A DNA stretch of 64,000 nucleotides from an uncultured Bryobacterales bacterium. Its GTDB lineage: Bacteria; Acidobacteriota; Terriglobia; Bryobacterales; UBA6623. Each line of letters starts with the position of its first letter. The stretch's first letter is position 1. The notes beneath the pieces are model-generated. The model was not told the DNA's origin. It ran no database searches and worked only from the letters and a program-made list of their open reading frames with translations. Made by a program: the position numbers and the translations under genes. The stretch lies in the NCBI GenBank assembly GCA_951813065.1, contig CATOTH010000005.1, positions 62,001 through 126,000 of the forward strand. The letters are read 5' to 3'. Shown piece after piece: positions 1 to 9,914 of the stretch.

Positions 1-2219
1 AGGAAGACCGCAGGCCTCGTCGCGCTGGAATTCATGTCAACGATGTAGGCGTTGGGCGGATTGCCGATGAGATACTGCGCATCGCCGAACGGCTCCATGT
101 AGGTGAAGTACAGGCCCCAGCCCGCGCGCAACACGGTCTTGTCGTCGACCTTGTACGCGAAGCCGAGCCGCGGCATGAAGTTGTTCGGATCGGCCTTGTA
201 CCCGGCACGGTCGAAGTTGGAAGTCCCCCGGGACCCGGCCGGAACCAGTACGGGGTTTTCGGGGTCTGTGGTGATGTCGAAGTTGGCCATCCGGTCCCGG
301 ATGTCTGTCCACGGAAGCAACAGCTCGTAGCGGATGCCCAGGTTCAATGTCAGGCGCGAGGTGACCTTCCAGTCGTCCTGGACATAGCCTGCGTACAGCG
401 TCTGGCGGAGATCCACCAGCAAGGGCTTCGAGAATATGTAGCGGTTGGCCCAGCCCAGCAGCATGTCCGCCTGCCCGTCGGTGGTGTACCGGGCGTTGAA
501 CGAATACTGGCCGATCTGGCGGGAGATGTTGAAGATGTTGTTCTGCGACCGGATCAGGTTCCCCCCGACCTTGACAGTGTGCTTGCCCTTGGTCCAGGTC
601 AGATCGCCCACGATCTGGCGGTTCTGGGAATTCCGGTCTACGGGGTTGAAGGACCCCACGCCGACATTGCGATACCCGCTGACGCTCATGAGCGAGAAGC
701 TGCCGAGGGTCGCTGCGGGAGGACCATGAATGCCGTAGGCATCATTGAGACTGAACACCCCAAGCTCCTCAGCCAGCGCCATGGCGTCGGCCACGTTGTC
801 CCGCTTGAACAGCGCGAAATTCCAAACGCCCCGGATCGACATGATCAGGTTGGGCGACCAGATGTGGTTCCATCCGGCACCGGTGTTGTTGCCCTCCACC
901 AACTGGTCGTTGCCGCCGCCGAAAGCGGGTGCCGGCAGGGACAGGGCGGCTGGCCTGACGAAGTCGTGCCAGCTGTAACGCCAGTACATGTTGTCCCGGC
1001 TGGTGATGTTCACATCGGCACGAACGTCCCACTTCTTGACGTCCTCGTTCCGGGGCGACTGGTTGACGAAGTTCGCCGCGAGATCCGCATTCTGCGGATT
1101 CGGATACAGGTTGATCATGGTGTGCCCGACCGAGTCAAAACGGCTCATCGGAATCTGGTTTGCCGGGAACGGCTGGCCCGTGAGAGGATCCATGATCGCC
1201 TTGTTGCGCTGCGTCAGCAGGTCTGAGAAATCGCCGCTGCGCATCCCGGCGGTCGGAATCGTGGACGTGATCGTGCTGGTCTCGCGGATGTCGGTCCACT
1301 CGGCGTCCCCGAACCAGAAGACCTTGTTGCGCCAATCGACCACTTTCGGAATGTAGAGCGGGCCTCCCAGGGACCAGCCGTACTGGTTGCGGCGGAATTT
1401 CGGTTTCGGACGGTCGGCAGGATCGAAGAAGTTCTTCGCATCCATCGCCTCGTTGCGCAGGAAGTGAAACGCAGTGCCATGGAGCTGATTCGTGCCTGAC
1501 TTCGTGGTCAAGTTGATCACCGCTCCCATGGCGCGACCGAACTCGGCGGCGTAGGCGTTGGTCTGGACCTTGAACTCCTGGATCGCATCAATGGACGGCT
1601 GGACCATCTCGGAGCGGCGCTGCGCTCCGGCCAGTTCGACACCGTTGTTGTCCACACCGTCCAGGAGGAAATTGTTCTGTGTCGTCCTCTGGCCACCGAC
1701 GCTGAACCCTCCGAACCGACCGCCGACCGGCTGTACCGTTCCGGCCGAGAGCAGCGCCAGCTGATTGTAGTTGCGGCCGTTGAGCGGCATGTCCACAATG
1801 CGCTGGTTTTCGATCACCTGCCCCTGGCTGGCCTCGACGGTGTTCAACTGGAGCACGTCAGCAGTGACCTCGATCTGCTCGGTGATGGTGCCGACATCCA
1901 TGACAAAGTCGATCTCGGCGTTCTGGCCGACCTCGAGGTTGATGCCATCCCGGATGATCTGTTTGAATCCGTCCATTTCGACGACTATGCGGTACTGCCC
2001 GGGTGGCAGCAGCGGCACAGCGTAGTACCCCGTCTGGTTCGCCTCGGTCTCCCGGACTGCAGCGGTCGCTTCGTTCGTTACGGTAATCTGCGTACCTGGG
2101 ATTACCGACTCTGTCGAGTCTGTAACCCGACCCGTGATGGTTGCCGTCTGCGCAAAGCAGGGCGACGCAAGCGTCAGGACCCCGATTGCCAGCAGCAGTT
2201 TTGTGATGGTTGGTCTCAC
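1..2219 (-). CDS. TonB-dependent receptor with N-terminal regulatory-like domain, C-terminus beyond window
   Basis: About 739 residues are readable, open to the left edge. The start is GTG at 2219, preceded by a perfect AGGAGG with an 8-base spacer. A signal peptide ends near PCFAQ, followed by a carboxypeptidase-regulatory-like fold (ITGRVTDSTESVIPGTQI, then GYYAVPLLPPGQYRI), a plug region (VDMPLNGRNYNQLALLSAG, FLLDGVDNN, EFGRAMGAVINLTTKSG) and a long beta-barrel. By family it is an outer-membrane transporter of the large SusC/oar-like type expanded in Acidobacteriota, probably importing an oligosaccharide, peptide or chelate; the ligand cannot be told. It reads away from the permease at 2525, with about 300 bases between them. 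Confidence 0.93.
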   Translation of the reverse strand, partial: MRPTITKLLLAIGVLTLASPCFAQTATITGRVTDSTESVIPGTQITVTNEATAAVRETEANQTGYYAVPLLPPGQYRIVVEMDGFKQIIRDGINLEVGQNAEIDFVMDVGTITEQIEVTADVLQLNTVEASQGQVIENQRIVDMPLNGRNYNQLALLSAGTVQPVGGRFGGFSVGGQRTTQNNFLLDGVDNNGVELAGAQRRSEMVQPSIDAIQEFKVQTNAYAAEFGRAMGAVINLTTKSGTNQLHGTAFHFLRNEAMDAKNFFDPADRPKPKFRRNQYGWSLGGPLYIPKVVDWRNKVFWFGDAEWTDIRETSTITSTIPTAGMRSGDFSDLLTQRNKAIMDPLTGQPFPANQIPMSRFDSVGHTMINLYPNPQNADLAANFVNQSPRNEDVKKWDVRADVNITSRDNMYWRYSWHDFVRPAALSLPAPAFGGGNDQLVEGNNTGAGWNHIWSPNLIMSIRGVWNFALFKRDNVADAMALAEELGVFSLNDAYGIHGPPAATLGSFSLMSVSGYRNVGVGSFNPVDRNSQNRQIVGDLTWTKGKHTVKVGGNLIRSQNNIFNISRQIGQYSFNARYTTDGQADMLLGWANRYIFSKPLLVDLRQTLYAGYVQDDWKVTSRLTLNLGIRYELLLPWTDIRDRMANFDITTDPENPVLVPAGSRGTSNFDRAGYKADPNNFMPRLGFAYKVDDKTVLRAGWGLYFTYMEPFGDAQYLIGNPPNAYIVDMNSSATRPAVF

Positions 2220-2524
2220 ACCAATTCCCTCCTGATCTCTCAGAATAACATGCCCGAAGTGGCTTGTCCGCGTCAGGAAATCATAGTTCTAATATGTTTA
2301 TTCATAAGCACTTAGGGGACATGATGAATTGCCGATGACGGTTGGAATCAGGTCTTCCGATACGATCAGTCCGCACCGCGCTCATTCACTGCGGATCCGT
2401 GTGCTGCTGATTTGGGATACTGCAGTCAGGACGCTTTCGAATCCGCCCGTCAGATGCCGCTCACCTGACCGTTCGGCGGGCTCGGGTCGGCCCGTCCCAA
2501 GACGTACCAGGTTTTCTTGAGCCG
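2220..2524. other. Divergent intergenic region
   Basis: This spacer separates the leftward receptor from the rightward permease and should hold both promoters. The AGGAGG of the receptor lies just upstream of 2219. A T/A-rich patch around 2280-2310 is the likeliest promoter area, but no confident -35/-10 pair could be assigned. No coding sequence seen. Confidence 0.5.
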
Positions 2525-4891
2525 ATGGACAGCCTGCTCTTGCATTTCAGGTACGCCTTGGGGCGCCTCGGAAGACACCCGAAATCCGCCGCTGTAGTCG
2601 CCAGCAGCCTCGCCTTGGGCATCACCGCCAACACGGTCATGTTCAGCGCATACCGAGCCATCGTCGATCCCAGAGCATTCGCCGGGACCGAGAATCTCGT
2701 TCTCGTTTACGAGTCAGGTAACGAGTCACGCTTGAGAGCGTTTTCGGCACGGGCATACATCGCCCTGGAACGCGAGCAACGGTCTCTCTCCGCCATCGCC
2801 TCGCATCGCTCGAAGTCCTTCAGCATGTCCGACCGCGTTGCTGGATCCGGCATCATTGACACCATGATCGTGAGCCCGGGATTCTTTCAGGCGCTCAAGA
2901 GCCAACCAATACTGGGCCGCCCTTTCGAACCCGCCGAGCACATCAGGGGCGGACGCAAGGCAGTCGTCGTCTCACACAAACTCTGGCAATCGCGTCTCGG
3001 GGCTTTGACCGACGTGATCGGACAGTCACTGAGGTTGGATGGCGATGCGTACGCAATCGTCGGAGTCATGCCGGGAGGGTTCCAGCTGCCCGCGCAAGTG
3101 GATGCATGGCTCCCTGACACCAGTCTTGCCGAGAGCGGTCAGGAACCCATTCTGGAGGTCATTGGCCGGCTTTCGCCTGGTGTGTCGACGCAAGCCGCCC
3201 AGGCGGAGCTGAGCGACGTCGTTGCTCGCGTGACGGGAAGCTCGGAGCGATCCGTCTCAGTGCTCTCCTTCAGCGAACGACTTGCCGGAGTGGGTGCAAG
3301 GACTTCCGCCGGGTTGATGCTCCTCGCCGCCAGCCTGCTTTTGTTGGTCGTGTGCCTGAACGTTGCGAGCATCCAGTCCGCCGATTTCCTGCAGAGACAG
3401 CGCGAGACCGCCACCGCGCTGGCCCTCGGCGGTTCCAGGGCCGCGGTGATCCGGAGCTTCCTGGCGGAAAGCGTAGCGGTGGCAGTCGCAGGTGGCGCTT
3501 TGGGCGCGATCGGAGCCACCTGGACGGTTCGATGGATCATGGCCAGGTTCGAGGGTGAAATGCCCCAATGGATCGAGATCCGGATTGACTGGGAGGCTCT
3601 CCTGTACACGCTCGCGGTCTCCGTGCTGGTCGGCATCGTCGCGGGCCTGCTGCCGGCTCTCCAGTCTTCCCGGGCTCCTTGGCGTGCGCTCCAGGAAGGC
3701 CAGGGTGGAAGCCGCAAGACCGCACTCTTGATGCGGGGCGTGGTCCTGGGGCAAGTGCTGGCCGCGGTTCTCCTGCTGGTCGGCAGCGAGACAGCCATTG
3801 CGGGTCTTCGCTCAACCAGGAACCGGGATCTCGGCTTCGCGGTGGAGGGCAAGCAGGCGATCTCGATCCCCCTGACGCCTGAGCGGTATGCGTCACTCGA
3901 ACCTCGCCTCGAAGCAGTTCGGCAGTTGGTTGCGAGCGTGGGTTCGATTCCCGGCGTGAACCGCCTCGCCGCCGTATACCCGCTTCCGATCAAGGATCGG
4001 TTCAGTTCCGCAGGAATCGCCCTGCCCGGTACCGGTACGGAAACGTCCAGTGCCGAGCCGCGCCGAGCCGCCAGCTACAGGTGCACCCCGCAGTACTTCT
4101 CGGTGATGGAGATCCCCGTACTCGCAGGCGAACCGTTCAGCCGGTCCGGAGACCCGACACCCCGCAACGAGGTCATCCTCAGCGCGAGCCTAGCGCAAGA
4201 GTTGTGGAGCTCCGATCATGCCGACGCCGTCGGACGGTCCGTCGAGATCGCAGGTCAGCTATACGGAGTGGTTGGAGTGGTCGCGGACACTCACCATTCC
4301 CCGAATTCCGTTTCTGGGAATGCTGTGTTCCGGCAGATGGAGTCCGCGCCGACGCGGCGCCTCTCGTTGGTCTTCGATTCAGACCTGCCTCCCGGCAGTC
4401 TCCAGCGATCAATTCGAACGCGTGTCGCCCACTTCGACCCAGCGCTCGGAACCGCGAGCCTGCAGTCGATGCACGATGTTCTCGACACATACATGTCTCT
4501 GGACCAAGCCACGACATTCTCGCTGTCAATCCTGGCCGCTCTCGCCCTGGTGATGACGTTGATGGGAGTCTACGGAATGACCTCGTCCATGGTGGTCTCA
4601 CGAACGAAAGAGCTCGCGATCCGCCGTATCCTGGGATGCTCGAATGCCGAAGTCGCCCGCCTGGTGCTCGAGAAAGTGGCAGGCCTGGGAGTGATTGGCG
4701 TTGTCGCCGGGGCAATCCTGTCGTATCCATTGGTTGCGCTCATCCGGAATGCCGTGTATGGCGTCGGCGACCTCCCGGTCAGCTCAGTCGTGTTCGTGGG
4801 GCTGGCCGTTCTGGGAGCCACCCTCTTGGCCGGCTCGGTTCCCGTCTGGCGGGCCGTCCGGACCGAGCCGTTCGCAATACTGTCCGAATAG
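2525..4891 (+). CDS. ADOP-type ABC transporter permease (duplicated MacB/FtsX)
   Basis: The 788-residue inner-membrane protein has the doubled architecture of the acidobacterial duplicated orphan permease family. A first TM helix (about residues 20-45) is followed by a MacB-like periplasmic domain (MPGGFQLPAQVDAWLP near 180-195) and an FtsX permease block (about 275-400, ending ALQSSRAPWRALQEG). A second periplasmic domain and second FtsX block follow (about 670-785, with SSMVVSRTKELAIRRILG and the terminal WRAVRTEPFAILSE). No ATPase gene lies nearby, which is typical of these orphan permeases. Substrate unknown; MacB relatives move peptides, lipids or drugs by mechanotransmission. It is convergent with the PP-loop gene. 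Confidence 0.9.
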   Translation: MDSLLLHFRYALGRLGRHPKSAAVVASSLALGITANTVMFSAYRAIVDPRAFAGTENLVLVYESGNESRLRAFSARAYIALEREQRSLSAIASHRSKSFSMSDRVAGSGIIDTMIVSPGFFQALKSQPILGRPFEPAEHIRGGRKAVVVSHKLWQSRLGALTDVIGQSLRLDGDAYAIVGVMPGGFQLPAQVDAWLPDTSLAESGQEPILEVIGRLSPGVSTQAAQAELSDVVARVTGSSERSVSVLSFSERLAGVGARTSAGLMLLAASLLLLVVCLNVASIQSADFLQRQRETATALALGGSRAAVIRSFLAESVAVAVAGGALGAIGATWTVRWIMARFEGEMPQWIEIRIDWEALLYTLAVSVLVGIVAGLLPALQSSRAPWRALQEGQGGSRKTALLMRGVVLGQVLAAVLLLVGSETAIAGLRSTRNRDLGFAVEGKQAISIPLTPERYASLEPRLEAVRQLVASVGSIPGVNRLAAVYPLPIKDRFSSAGIALPGTGTETSSAEPRRAASYRCTPQYFSVMEIPVLAGEPFSRSGDPTPRNEVILSASLAQELWSSDHADAVGRSVEIAGQLYGVVGVVADTHHSPNSVSGNAVFRQMESAPTRRLSLVFDSDLPPGSLQRSIRTRVAHFDPALGTASLQSMHDVLDTYMSLDQATTFSLSILAALALVMTLMGVYGMTSSMVVSRTKELAIRRILGCSNAEVARLVLEKVAGLGVIGVVAGAILSYPLVALIRNAVYGVGDLPVSSVVFVGLAVLGATLLAGSVPVWRAVRTEPFAILSE

Positions 4892-5011
4892 TCCTCAACA
4901 AGCGGCACGAGTTGCTTTGCCAAGCTGCCAAGGCCCACGGGGGGTAGGTTCCTGGAAAATCAACACCCCGGGGAGGTGCATCGACGGCGGCGGTTCGGCC
5001 CGCCGTCGGCG

Positions 5012-5752
5012 TCACGGCAACGGCAATATGTCGGCATAGATATATGTCGGGTGAGGATCCGCGGCCGTGGCGCTCTCGTCCTGGTCACCTTGAATCGCGA
5101 TCTCTCGGCGCACCACGGCGCCCGGGCGGGCTGCGATCGGCGAGGAGAACATCGGTCCATCCACAACGCAGGTGTGGAACTCGCCGTTCTCGCCCAGCGG
5201 GTCGACGGCAGCCGGAAGCTCGGAAAGGAGTGTACGGTCAAACCAACGGCCGGCAAAGGCGGCTGGCAGCGCGGATGGGTTGACGGCAGTCACGATCGCC
5301 TTCATCCCGGACTCGATCATCTCCTCGGCAAGGTCGGCGGTGTCTTGTCCCCAGACCGGAAAGAGCGGTACGAACCCTGTTCCGCTGAGCCGGTCCTCCC
5401 GGTAGCGGCGAATGTCTTCGAGGAACAGATCGCCGAAGGCAAGGCTCGACGCGGCCAAGTGCTTCGGAAGCCCCCGCATTCGGTCCAGAAACCTCTCCAT
5501 CGCGGCTTCATATTGGCCGTTTGAGCACGGATACGGTATCGGAATTTCGTACAGCGGTACGCCCAGCCGCAAAGTCTGCTCCTTGAGCATCCAGGCTGGT
5601 GTCGAGTGAATGGACACTCGATCGAAGTCCTGGGTCACGGTCGTGAACACACCGCGAACGTCGAATCGGTCATGCTGCCGACGAAGAGCGCGGAAGGCCC
5701 ATGCGGAGTCCTTGCCCGAAGACCAGGAGACGAGGACAGGTGTGCGCCGCAA
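5012..5752 (-). CDS. Dph6-like PP-loop ATP pyrophosphatase family protein
   Basis: The 246-residue protein has the PP-loop nucleotide-binding motif SWSSGKDSAWA near its N-terminus and the family signature GENGEFHTCVVDGPMF near residues 188-203. These place it in the diphthine-ammonia-ligase-like (MJ0570-related) group. Eukaryotic Dph6 amidates diphthine on EF2; bacteria lack diphthamide, so the bacterial members probably adenylate and amidate another substrate that is unknown here. The start is TTG at 5752 with no good Shine-Dalgarno, and no ATG lies in a better position because the PP-loop begins only a few residues in. It converges on the permease gene and no operon partner is visible. Confidence 0.82.
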   Translation of the reverse strand: MRRTPVLVSWSSGKDSAWAFRALRRQHDRFDVRGVFTTVTQDFDRVSIHSTPAWMLKEQTLRLGVPLYEIPIPYPCSNGQYEAAMERFLDRMRGLPKHLAASSLAFGDLFLEDIRRYREDRLSGTGFVPLFPVWGQDTADLAEEMIESGMKAIVTAVNPSALPAAFAGRWFDRTLLSELPAAVDPLGENGEFHTCVVDGPMFSSPIAARPGAVVRREIAIQGDQDESATAADPHPTYIYADILPLP

Positions 5753-5967
5753 CGAACCACGGTAGCAAGCAGCGGATTGTCGAGGCTCGGAGCGGGCGCA
5801 CGGGGCATCCGTGCGTCAAGACCCGATACAGGGAAATCACCGATGAGGCAGGCAGCCTTGGCCAAGCAACTGCTCAGACGTTGTGCTCCACCGAATGCCG
5901 TCCTGGCCTCAATCCATTTCGAAATCGATCAGATGCCGCATGATCCGAGACCGGTGAAAGGGTCAGG

Positions 5968-8900
5968 CTAGAACAGGAACCGCAGCACCAGGTGGATCTC
6001 GCGGGCATGGCTGTCGTAGACCTGGTCGGGCCGGTCGAACACGGGGTGTCCGGGGATCAGGTTGTTCCGGGTGATGTTGGACGGTACAGCGCGCACGCTG
6101 TTCAGCGATCCTGGCGTGAACTGCGGATGGTTGAGGGCGTTGTAGAATGCGGCGCGGAATTCCACAGCCCTCGACTCTCCGATCGAGAAGCGCTTGCTGA
6201 CGCTGACGTCGAAATTGTTGATTCCGCGTAGCGGCAACGTGTTCCGGCCGCCGTTGGGATGGACTCCCGCGCCGGCCTTCACGTATCGGGCGTTCGGGTT
6301 GTCGGCCAAGTAGCCGACCACGGCTCCGTCGCTGTTGGTCAGCGCAGTCACGTCGCTGCCGAGCCGGTCGGCGCCGTCAGGGTTGACGACGACGCGGTCC
6401 GTTGCGCCGTCCAGGTTGCGGTTGGAATCCAACCCGCTCTGCACCGTGGCATACTGCGGCGACTCCGCCGTGTACATGCCCGAGAAGACCCAGTTTCCGA
6501 ACAGGTTCTTGCGAAGCCAGTGCGGGGACTGCCGGTACCACGGTGCCTCGTAGACCCACGCGAACGTGAAGCGGTGCGTGCGGTCCAAGAACGAGCGCCC
6601 GCGCTCGGCGCGCATGTCCTGGAAGTCCTGCGGCCGGCGCGGGGACAGCAGGGTCGAGAACAGGTCCGCCGTACTGTCGTCGATGTTCTTGCTCCAGGTG
6701 TACGCGCCGATGAACTGGAGGCCGTTGGAAAACCTTCGTTTCACCTCGGTCGCGAGGCCATGATAGATCGAGTTGCCCCGGTTGGGGAACTCGAAGATGA
6801 ACGGGCTGAAGCCGGCCTCGGCGAATTCTGGCAGCGAGATCGGCTGCGCGTCGATGTCGGCCAGGGTGAGTGTGAGCGCGTCCAGTTCGGATTGCGTGGG
6901 GCGCTGGTAGAACGTGGGCAGGGACAGCTGCGGGCCAGCCCGGGCCAGCAGCGGAAGGACGTTCTGCGTGAAGAGCCGGACCCCGCGGGTTCCCAGGTAG
7001 CGCGCCGACAGGGTGTAGTGGTCGGCGACGACCTGCTCGATCCCGAAGTTCCACTGCAGGGAGTACGGCAGATGCTGGTCGGGGATGTAGGTCGATGTGA
7101 GGGAGCGTGCTGCTTCTTCGTCCAGCTGCTCCGGGCGCTGGTCCGGGCGGATTCCGCCGCTCGCGAGGTAGTTCGGCGTGTCGACGGTCGGGTCTCCGCG
7201 GAACGTGTTCTCCAGTTGCGGCGGCTTCTGCAGCTGGCCAAGGTTCGTGAAGTACGCGTCGTAGGCGATGCCGAAGCCCGTCCGAATGACCGTCCTGCCT
7301 TCCGAACCCGGCGAGTACGCCAAGCCGATTCTCGGAGCGAAGTTCCCGAGCTGGGCCCTCGGCACGCCGAAAGTCAGCACCCCCGGAACACTGGAGATCG
7401 CATTCAGCTGCTGCAGTGTGTCCCCGTAGGGTATTCCCTTGTACTCGTGGCGTAGGCCGACGGTCAGTGTCAAGTTCCGTCGGACTTTCGTCTCGCTGCT
7501 GAAGTACGAGTAGAACTCGGTGTTGTTCCCGTGGTATACCCCTCCGCCGGTATTGCGCTCGGCCTGGATATCGGGACTCAGGTCCAGCAGGAAGCGCTCA
7601 AGCGTGGAGTAGTTGTAGTCGCCGCGCTGCCTCTGCACGAACAGTTCTGAAGTGATGTTCCGACGGGCATCCGCACCGAGCTTGAGGGTGTGGCGACCCC
7701 GGACCCAGGTGAGGTTGTTGACGATCTGGTAGGTGTTCTGCACCCCGCTCTGAGGCGAGCCCAGGTAGGGACCGATCTGAATGTCCAGGTCCTGCTCGAT
7801 CGAGATGTTCGGAAACGAGTCCAGTCCCGGAAACTCGAAGTCCCCCGCCGGCAGGGAGTTCGCCGAGCGCGTGTAGGCGAGCCGCGTCTCGTTGAACCAG
7901 TCGGGAGAGAGGGTCCGGAAGTACGAGACTGTCGCGAGGTGCCTGCCGTCCTCGCTCTCGCTCGTAAACGTCGGCAGGTCGGGCACAGAGGCCGGGTCGA
8001 TGGCCGTCGAGGCGTTGCGAATGTAGCGGAACCGAACCTGGTCCCCGCGCTCTCGCGTGTAGTCTGCGCTGGCGAGCGCGGAGCTGTTGCTCTGGTACGC
8101 GGGCACGTTGATGGGCAGGACACCAATCGGGACTTCCGTGCCCAGCACGCTCGTCGAACGGTCCGCCGCCGGGGCCGCCGGAACATAGCGCTTCAAGACC
8201 TCCAGGTTGGTACTCGAGAGACCCTGGATGCGGTCCAGAGCCGCAAAGCCTGCGGCCGTTGGCGAGGAGAATGGGCGTCCCGGGGCCGAAGCGACACCAA
8301 CCGGGTTCATCTGGAAGTTGCCGTAGTAGAAGAGGCGGTTCCGGATGATCGGACCGCCGACCGTGCCGCCAAAGCGGTTGTCGTCCAGTCGCGGGTTCTC
8401 GTCGATGCCACGCCGCTTGTTGGATTCGTCGATCGCGTTGAGGTGACGGTTTGCGAAGTACTCGTACAGGGAGCCATGCAGCTCGTTCGTGCCGCTCTTG
8501 ACGACAGTGTTGAACTGGCCGCCAGTGGAGCGTCCGAACTCTGCGCCGTACTGGTTCTGAAGGAGGGAGAATTCGGCAACGGCCTCGTTCGGCACGTCGA
8601 CGACCCGCCCGGTAACTCCCTTGTCGTTGTTATCGACGCCCTCCACCATGAAATTGTTGTTCCGGGGCCGCTGGCCGCCGATCGACGGGCCCTGGCCGAG
8701 GCCAGTGCCTCCGCTCGAGGCGACGCCGGCTCCTTGCAGCGAGAGGTTGAGCACCCCCAGGGCGATGTCCGAGCTTGGGCTGTAGAGCGCCTGGCGGGCA
8801 TCGAAAGAGCCCCCGATCGACGACGACGTCGTGTCGATCTGGGCGGTCGCCGCCGTCACCTCCACTTCCGTCTCGACACGACCCACTTCAAGGGTGACGT

Positions 8901-9219
8901 TGACCGTGGTCGAGCGGTTGAGGGCGATGGCGATCCCGGACATGACTCTCGGGGAGAAGCCCTCCAACCGGGCAGAGAGCGTATAACTCCCGACCGGGAG
9001 GTTGTTGAACCGGTACGCGCCTCGCGCGTCGGTTTCCCGGTTCCAGATGATCCCCGTGGCCACGTTCTCGACCTCCACGGCGCAAGCGTGAACCGACGCT
9101 CCGGTCTGGTCCAGAACGATTCCGACGAGGTGGCCATCCGCCGCCTGTCCGGTGGCGCGGTCAGGCCACGCCAATGAGAGCCCGAGCAGCGCAGCTGCTC
9201 CGACGAAAACCAATCGCAT
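5968..9219 (-). CDS. TonB-dependent receptor with carboxypeptidase-regulatory-like domain
   Basis: A complete 1083-residue outer-membrane receptor. A signal peptide (about 1-24) is followed by a regulatory-like beta-sandwich (about 30-110; GIVLDQTGASVHACAVEV, GAYRFNNLPVGSYTLSARL), a plug domain (PSIGGQRPRNNNFMVEGVDNN near 175-195; EFGRSTGGQFNTVVKSGTNE) and a barrel that ends in the aromatic LRFLF typical of outer-membrane insertion. The start ATG at 9219 is preceded by a GTAGGGG-type ribosome site. It belongs to the same family as the protein at 1-2219 but is only distantly similar. Ligand unknown. Its upstream side abuts the mobile-element region, which could affect its promoter. Confidence 0.95.
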   Translation of the reverse strand: MRLVFVGAAALLGLSLAWPDRATGQAADGHLVGIVLDQTGASVHACAVEVENVATGIIWNRETDARGAYRFNNLPVGSYTLSARLEGFSPRVMSGIAIALNRSTTVNVTLEVGRVETEVEVTAATAQIDTTSSSIGGSFDARQALYSPSSDIALGVLNLSLQGAGVASSGGTGLGQGPSIGGQRPRNNNFMVEGVDNNDKGVTGRVVDVPNEAVAEFSLLQNQYGAEFGRSTGGQFNTVVKSGTNELHGSLYEYFANRHLNAIDESNKRRGIDENPRLDDNRFGGTVGGPIIRNRLFYYGNFQMNPVGVASAPGRPFSSPTAAGFAALDRIQGLSSTNLEVLKRYVPAAPAADRSTSVLGTEVPIGVLPINVPAYQSNSSALASADYTRERGDQVRFRYIRNASTAIDPASVPDLPTFTSESEDGRHLATVSYFRTLSPDWFNETRLAYTRSANSLPAGDFEFPGLDSFPNISIEQDLDIQIGPYLGSPQSGVQNTYQIVNNLTWVRGRHTLKLGADARRNITSELFVQRQRGDYNYSTLERFLLDLSPDIQAERNTGGGVYHGNNTEFYSYFSSETKVRRNLTLTVGLRHEYKGIPYGDTLQQLNAISSVPGVLTFGVPRAQLGNFAPRIGLAYSPGSEGRTVIRTGFGIAYDAYFTNLGQLQKPPQLENTFRGDPTVDTPNYLASGGIRPDQRPEQLDEEAARSLTSTYIPDQHLPYSLQWNFGIEQVVADHYTLSARYLGTRGVRLFTQNVLPLLARAGPQLSLPTFYQRPTQSELDALTLTLADIDAQPISLPEFAEAGFSPFIFEFPNRGNSIYHGLATEVKRRFSNGLQFIGAYTWSKNIDDSTADLFSTLLSPRRPQDFQDMRAERGRSFLDRTHRFTFAWVYEAPWYRQSPHWLRKNLFGNWVFSGMYTAESPQYATVQSGLDSNRNLDGATDRVVVNPDGADRLGSDVTALTNSDGAVVGYLADNPNARYVKAGAGVHPNGGRNTLPLRGINNFDVSVSKRFSIGESRAVEFRAAFYNALNHPQFTPGSLNSVRAVPSNITRNNLIPGHPVFDRPDQVYDSHAREIHLVLRFLF

Positions 9220-9730
9220 AATGTTCCCCTACTCCTAGCGAGGCACGCCTCAGACCGACAGGGTAAGACATGGATTGCTCGGAAACCGATGTCGATCATC
9301 AACTGCATGATCATGAGACTTGTGGGTTGTGGTTCTGGATGGAAGGTTAACGCTGCGCGTCGAGGGAAATTGAGGCACCGCCCTTCATCCTCACGATCGA
9401 AGAACGGCTTTGCAGAAGGGTGATCGACCCTAGTGATGACCTTCCGGCGGAGGGGCCTGAGTGTAGGGGCCCGGATTATTCCGGCGGTAGGGTAGGGGTT
9501 TTGCTCGGATTATTCTGGCGCCAAACAGGTTGGGAATCGGATTATTGCGGGAATTCGGAACCGGCGTTGATCCCGTTCCGGCATTAGCGCGTTAGCGGCA
9601 GGAGGCCCCGTGCCGGGGCCGGGTGGCGTCGCGGTCCCGGAACGGGGTATGTAATAGGTGGCCCGCGCGTCGACCCGCCGGGCCGTGGCCGGTCCTGGCC
9701 TGCAAGTGCGGTTGCCCACAAGCCTGACCG
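9220..9730. other. Non-coding region between the receptor and the intron 3' end
   Basis: No convincing gene. It should contain the promoter of the leftward receptor close to 9230-9330, the three CGGATTATT repeats, and on the minus strand the 3' exon side of the interrupted group II intron. GC- and purine-skewed stretches (9440-9500) give spurious open frames. Confidence 0.5.
9472..9546. repeat. Three direct repeats of CGGATTATT
   Basis: Exact copies of CGGATTATT occur at 9472-9480, 9506-9514 and 9538-9546, spaced 34 and 32 bases. The first two extend to a shared CGGATTATTCYGGCG. The spacing is close to three helical turns, which suits a protein-binding array or a recombinase/transposase subterminal site. 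No function is assigned. Confidence 0.55.
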
Positions 9731-9884
9731 GTAGAGTCGGGGAGCGGCGCGCCTGCTGTAGCGTGGGGGAGTAGCAGTTCGCCGACCGCTTTCGCGTGAC
9801 GCTGCCGCGTCGTGCCGGTGCCTCAGTCCCTCGCATGGCTGCGTTTCCGCTCCCCGCTCACCGAACCCGCCGTGCGGTTTTCCC

Positions 9885-9914
9885 GCAACAGATGTTGCTA
9901 ACTACATCTGTTGC
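9885..9914. other. 11-8-11 palindrome at the RIT left terminus (candidate recombinase core site)
   Basis: GCAACAGATGT (9885-9895) and its exact reverse complement ACATCTGTTGC (9904-9914) flank an 8-base spacer, TGCTAACT. Two inverted arms around a 6-8-base spacer is the usual architecture of a tyrosine recombinase crossover site. It straddles the boundary between the intron remnant and the left inverted repeat. The right terminus has no counterpart. Confidence 0.6.

Noticed and set aside
6259-7455. Long plus-strand frames antisense to the TonB receptor (also 7690-9177)
   Set aside because: They mirror the codon structure of the receptor on the opposite strand and have no domain signatures.
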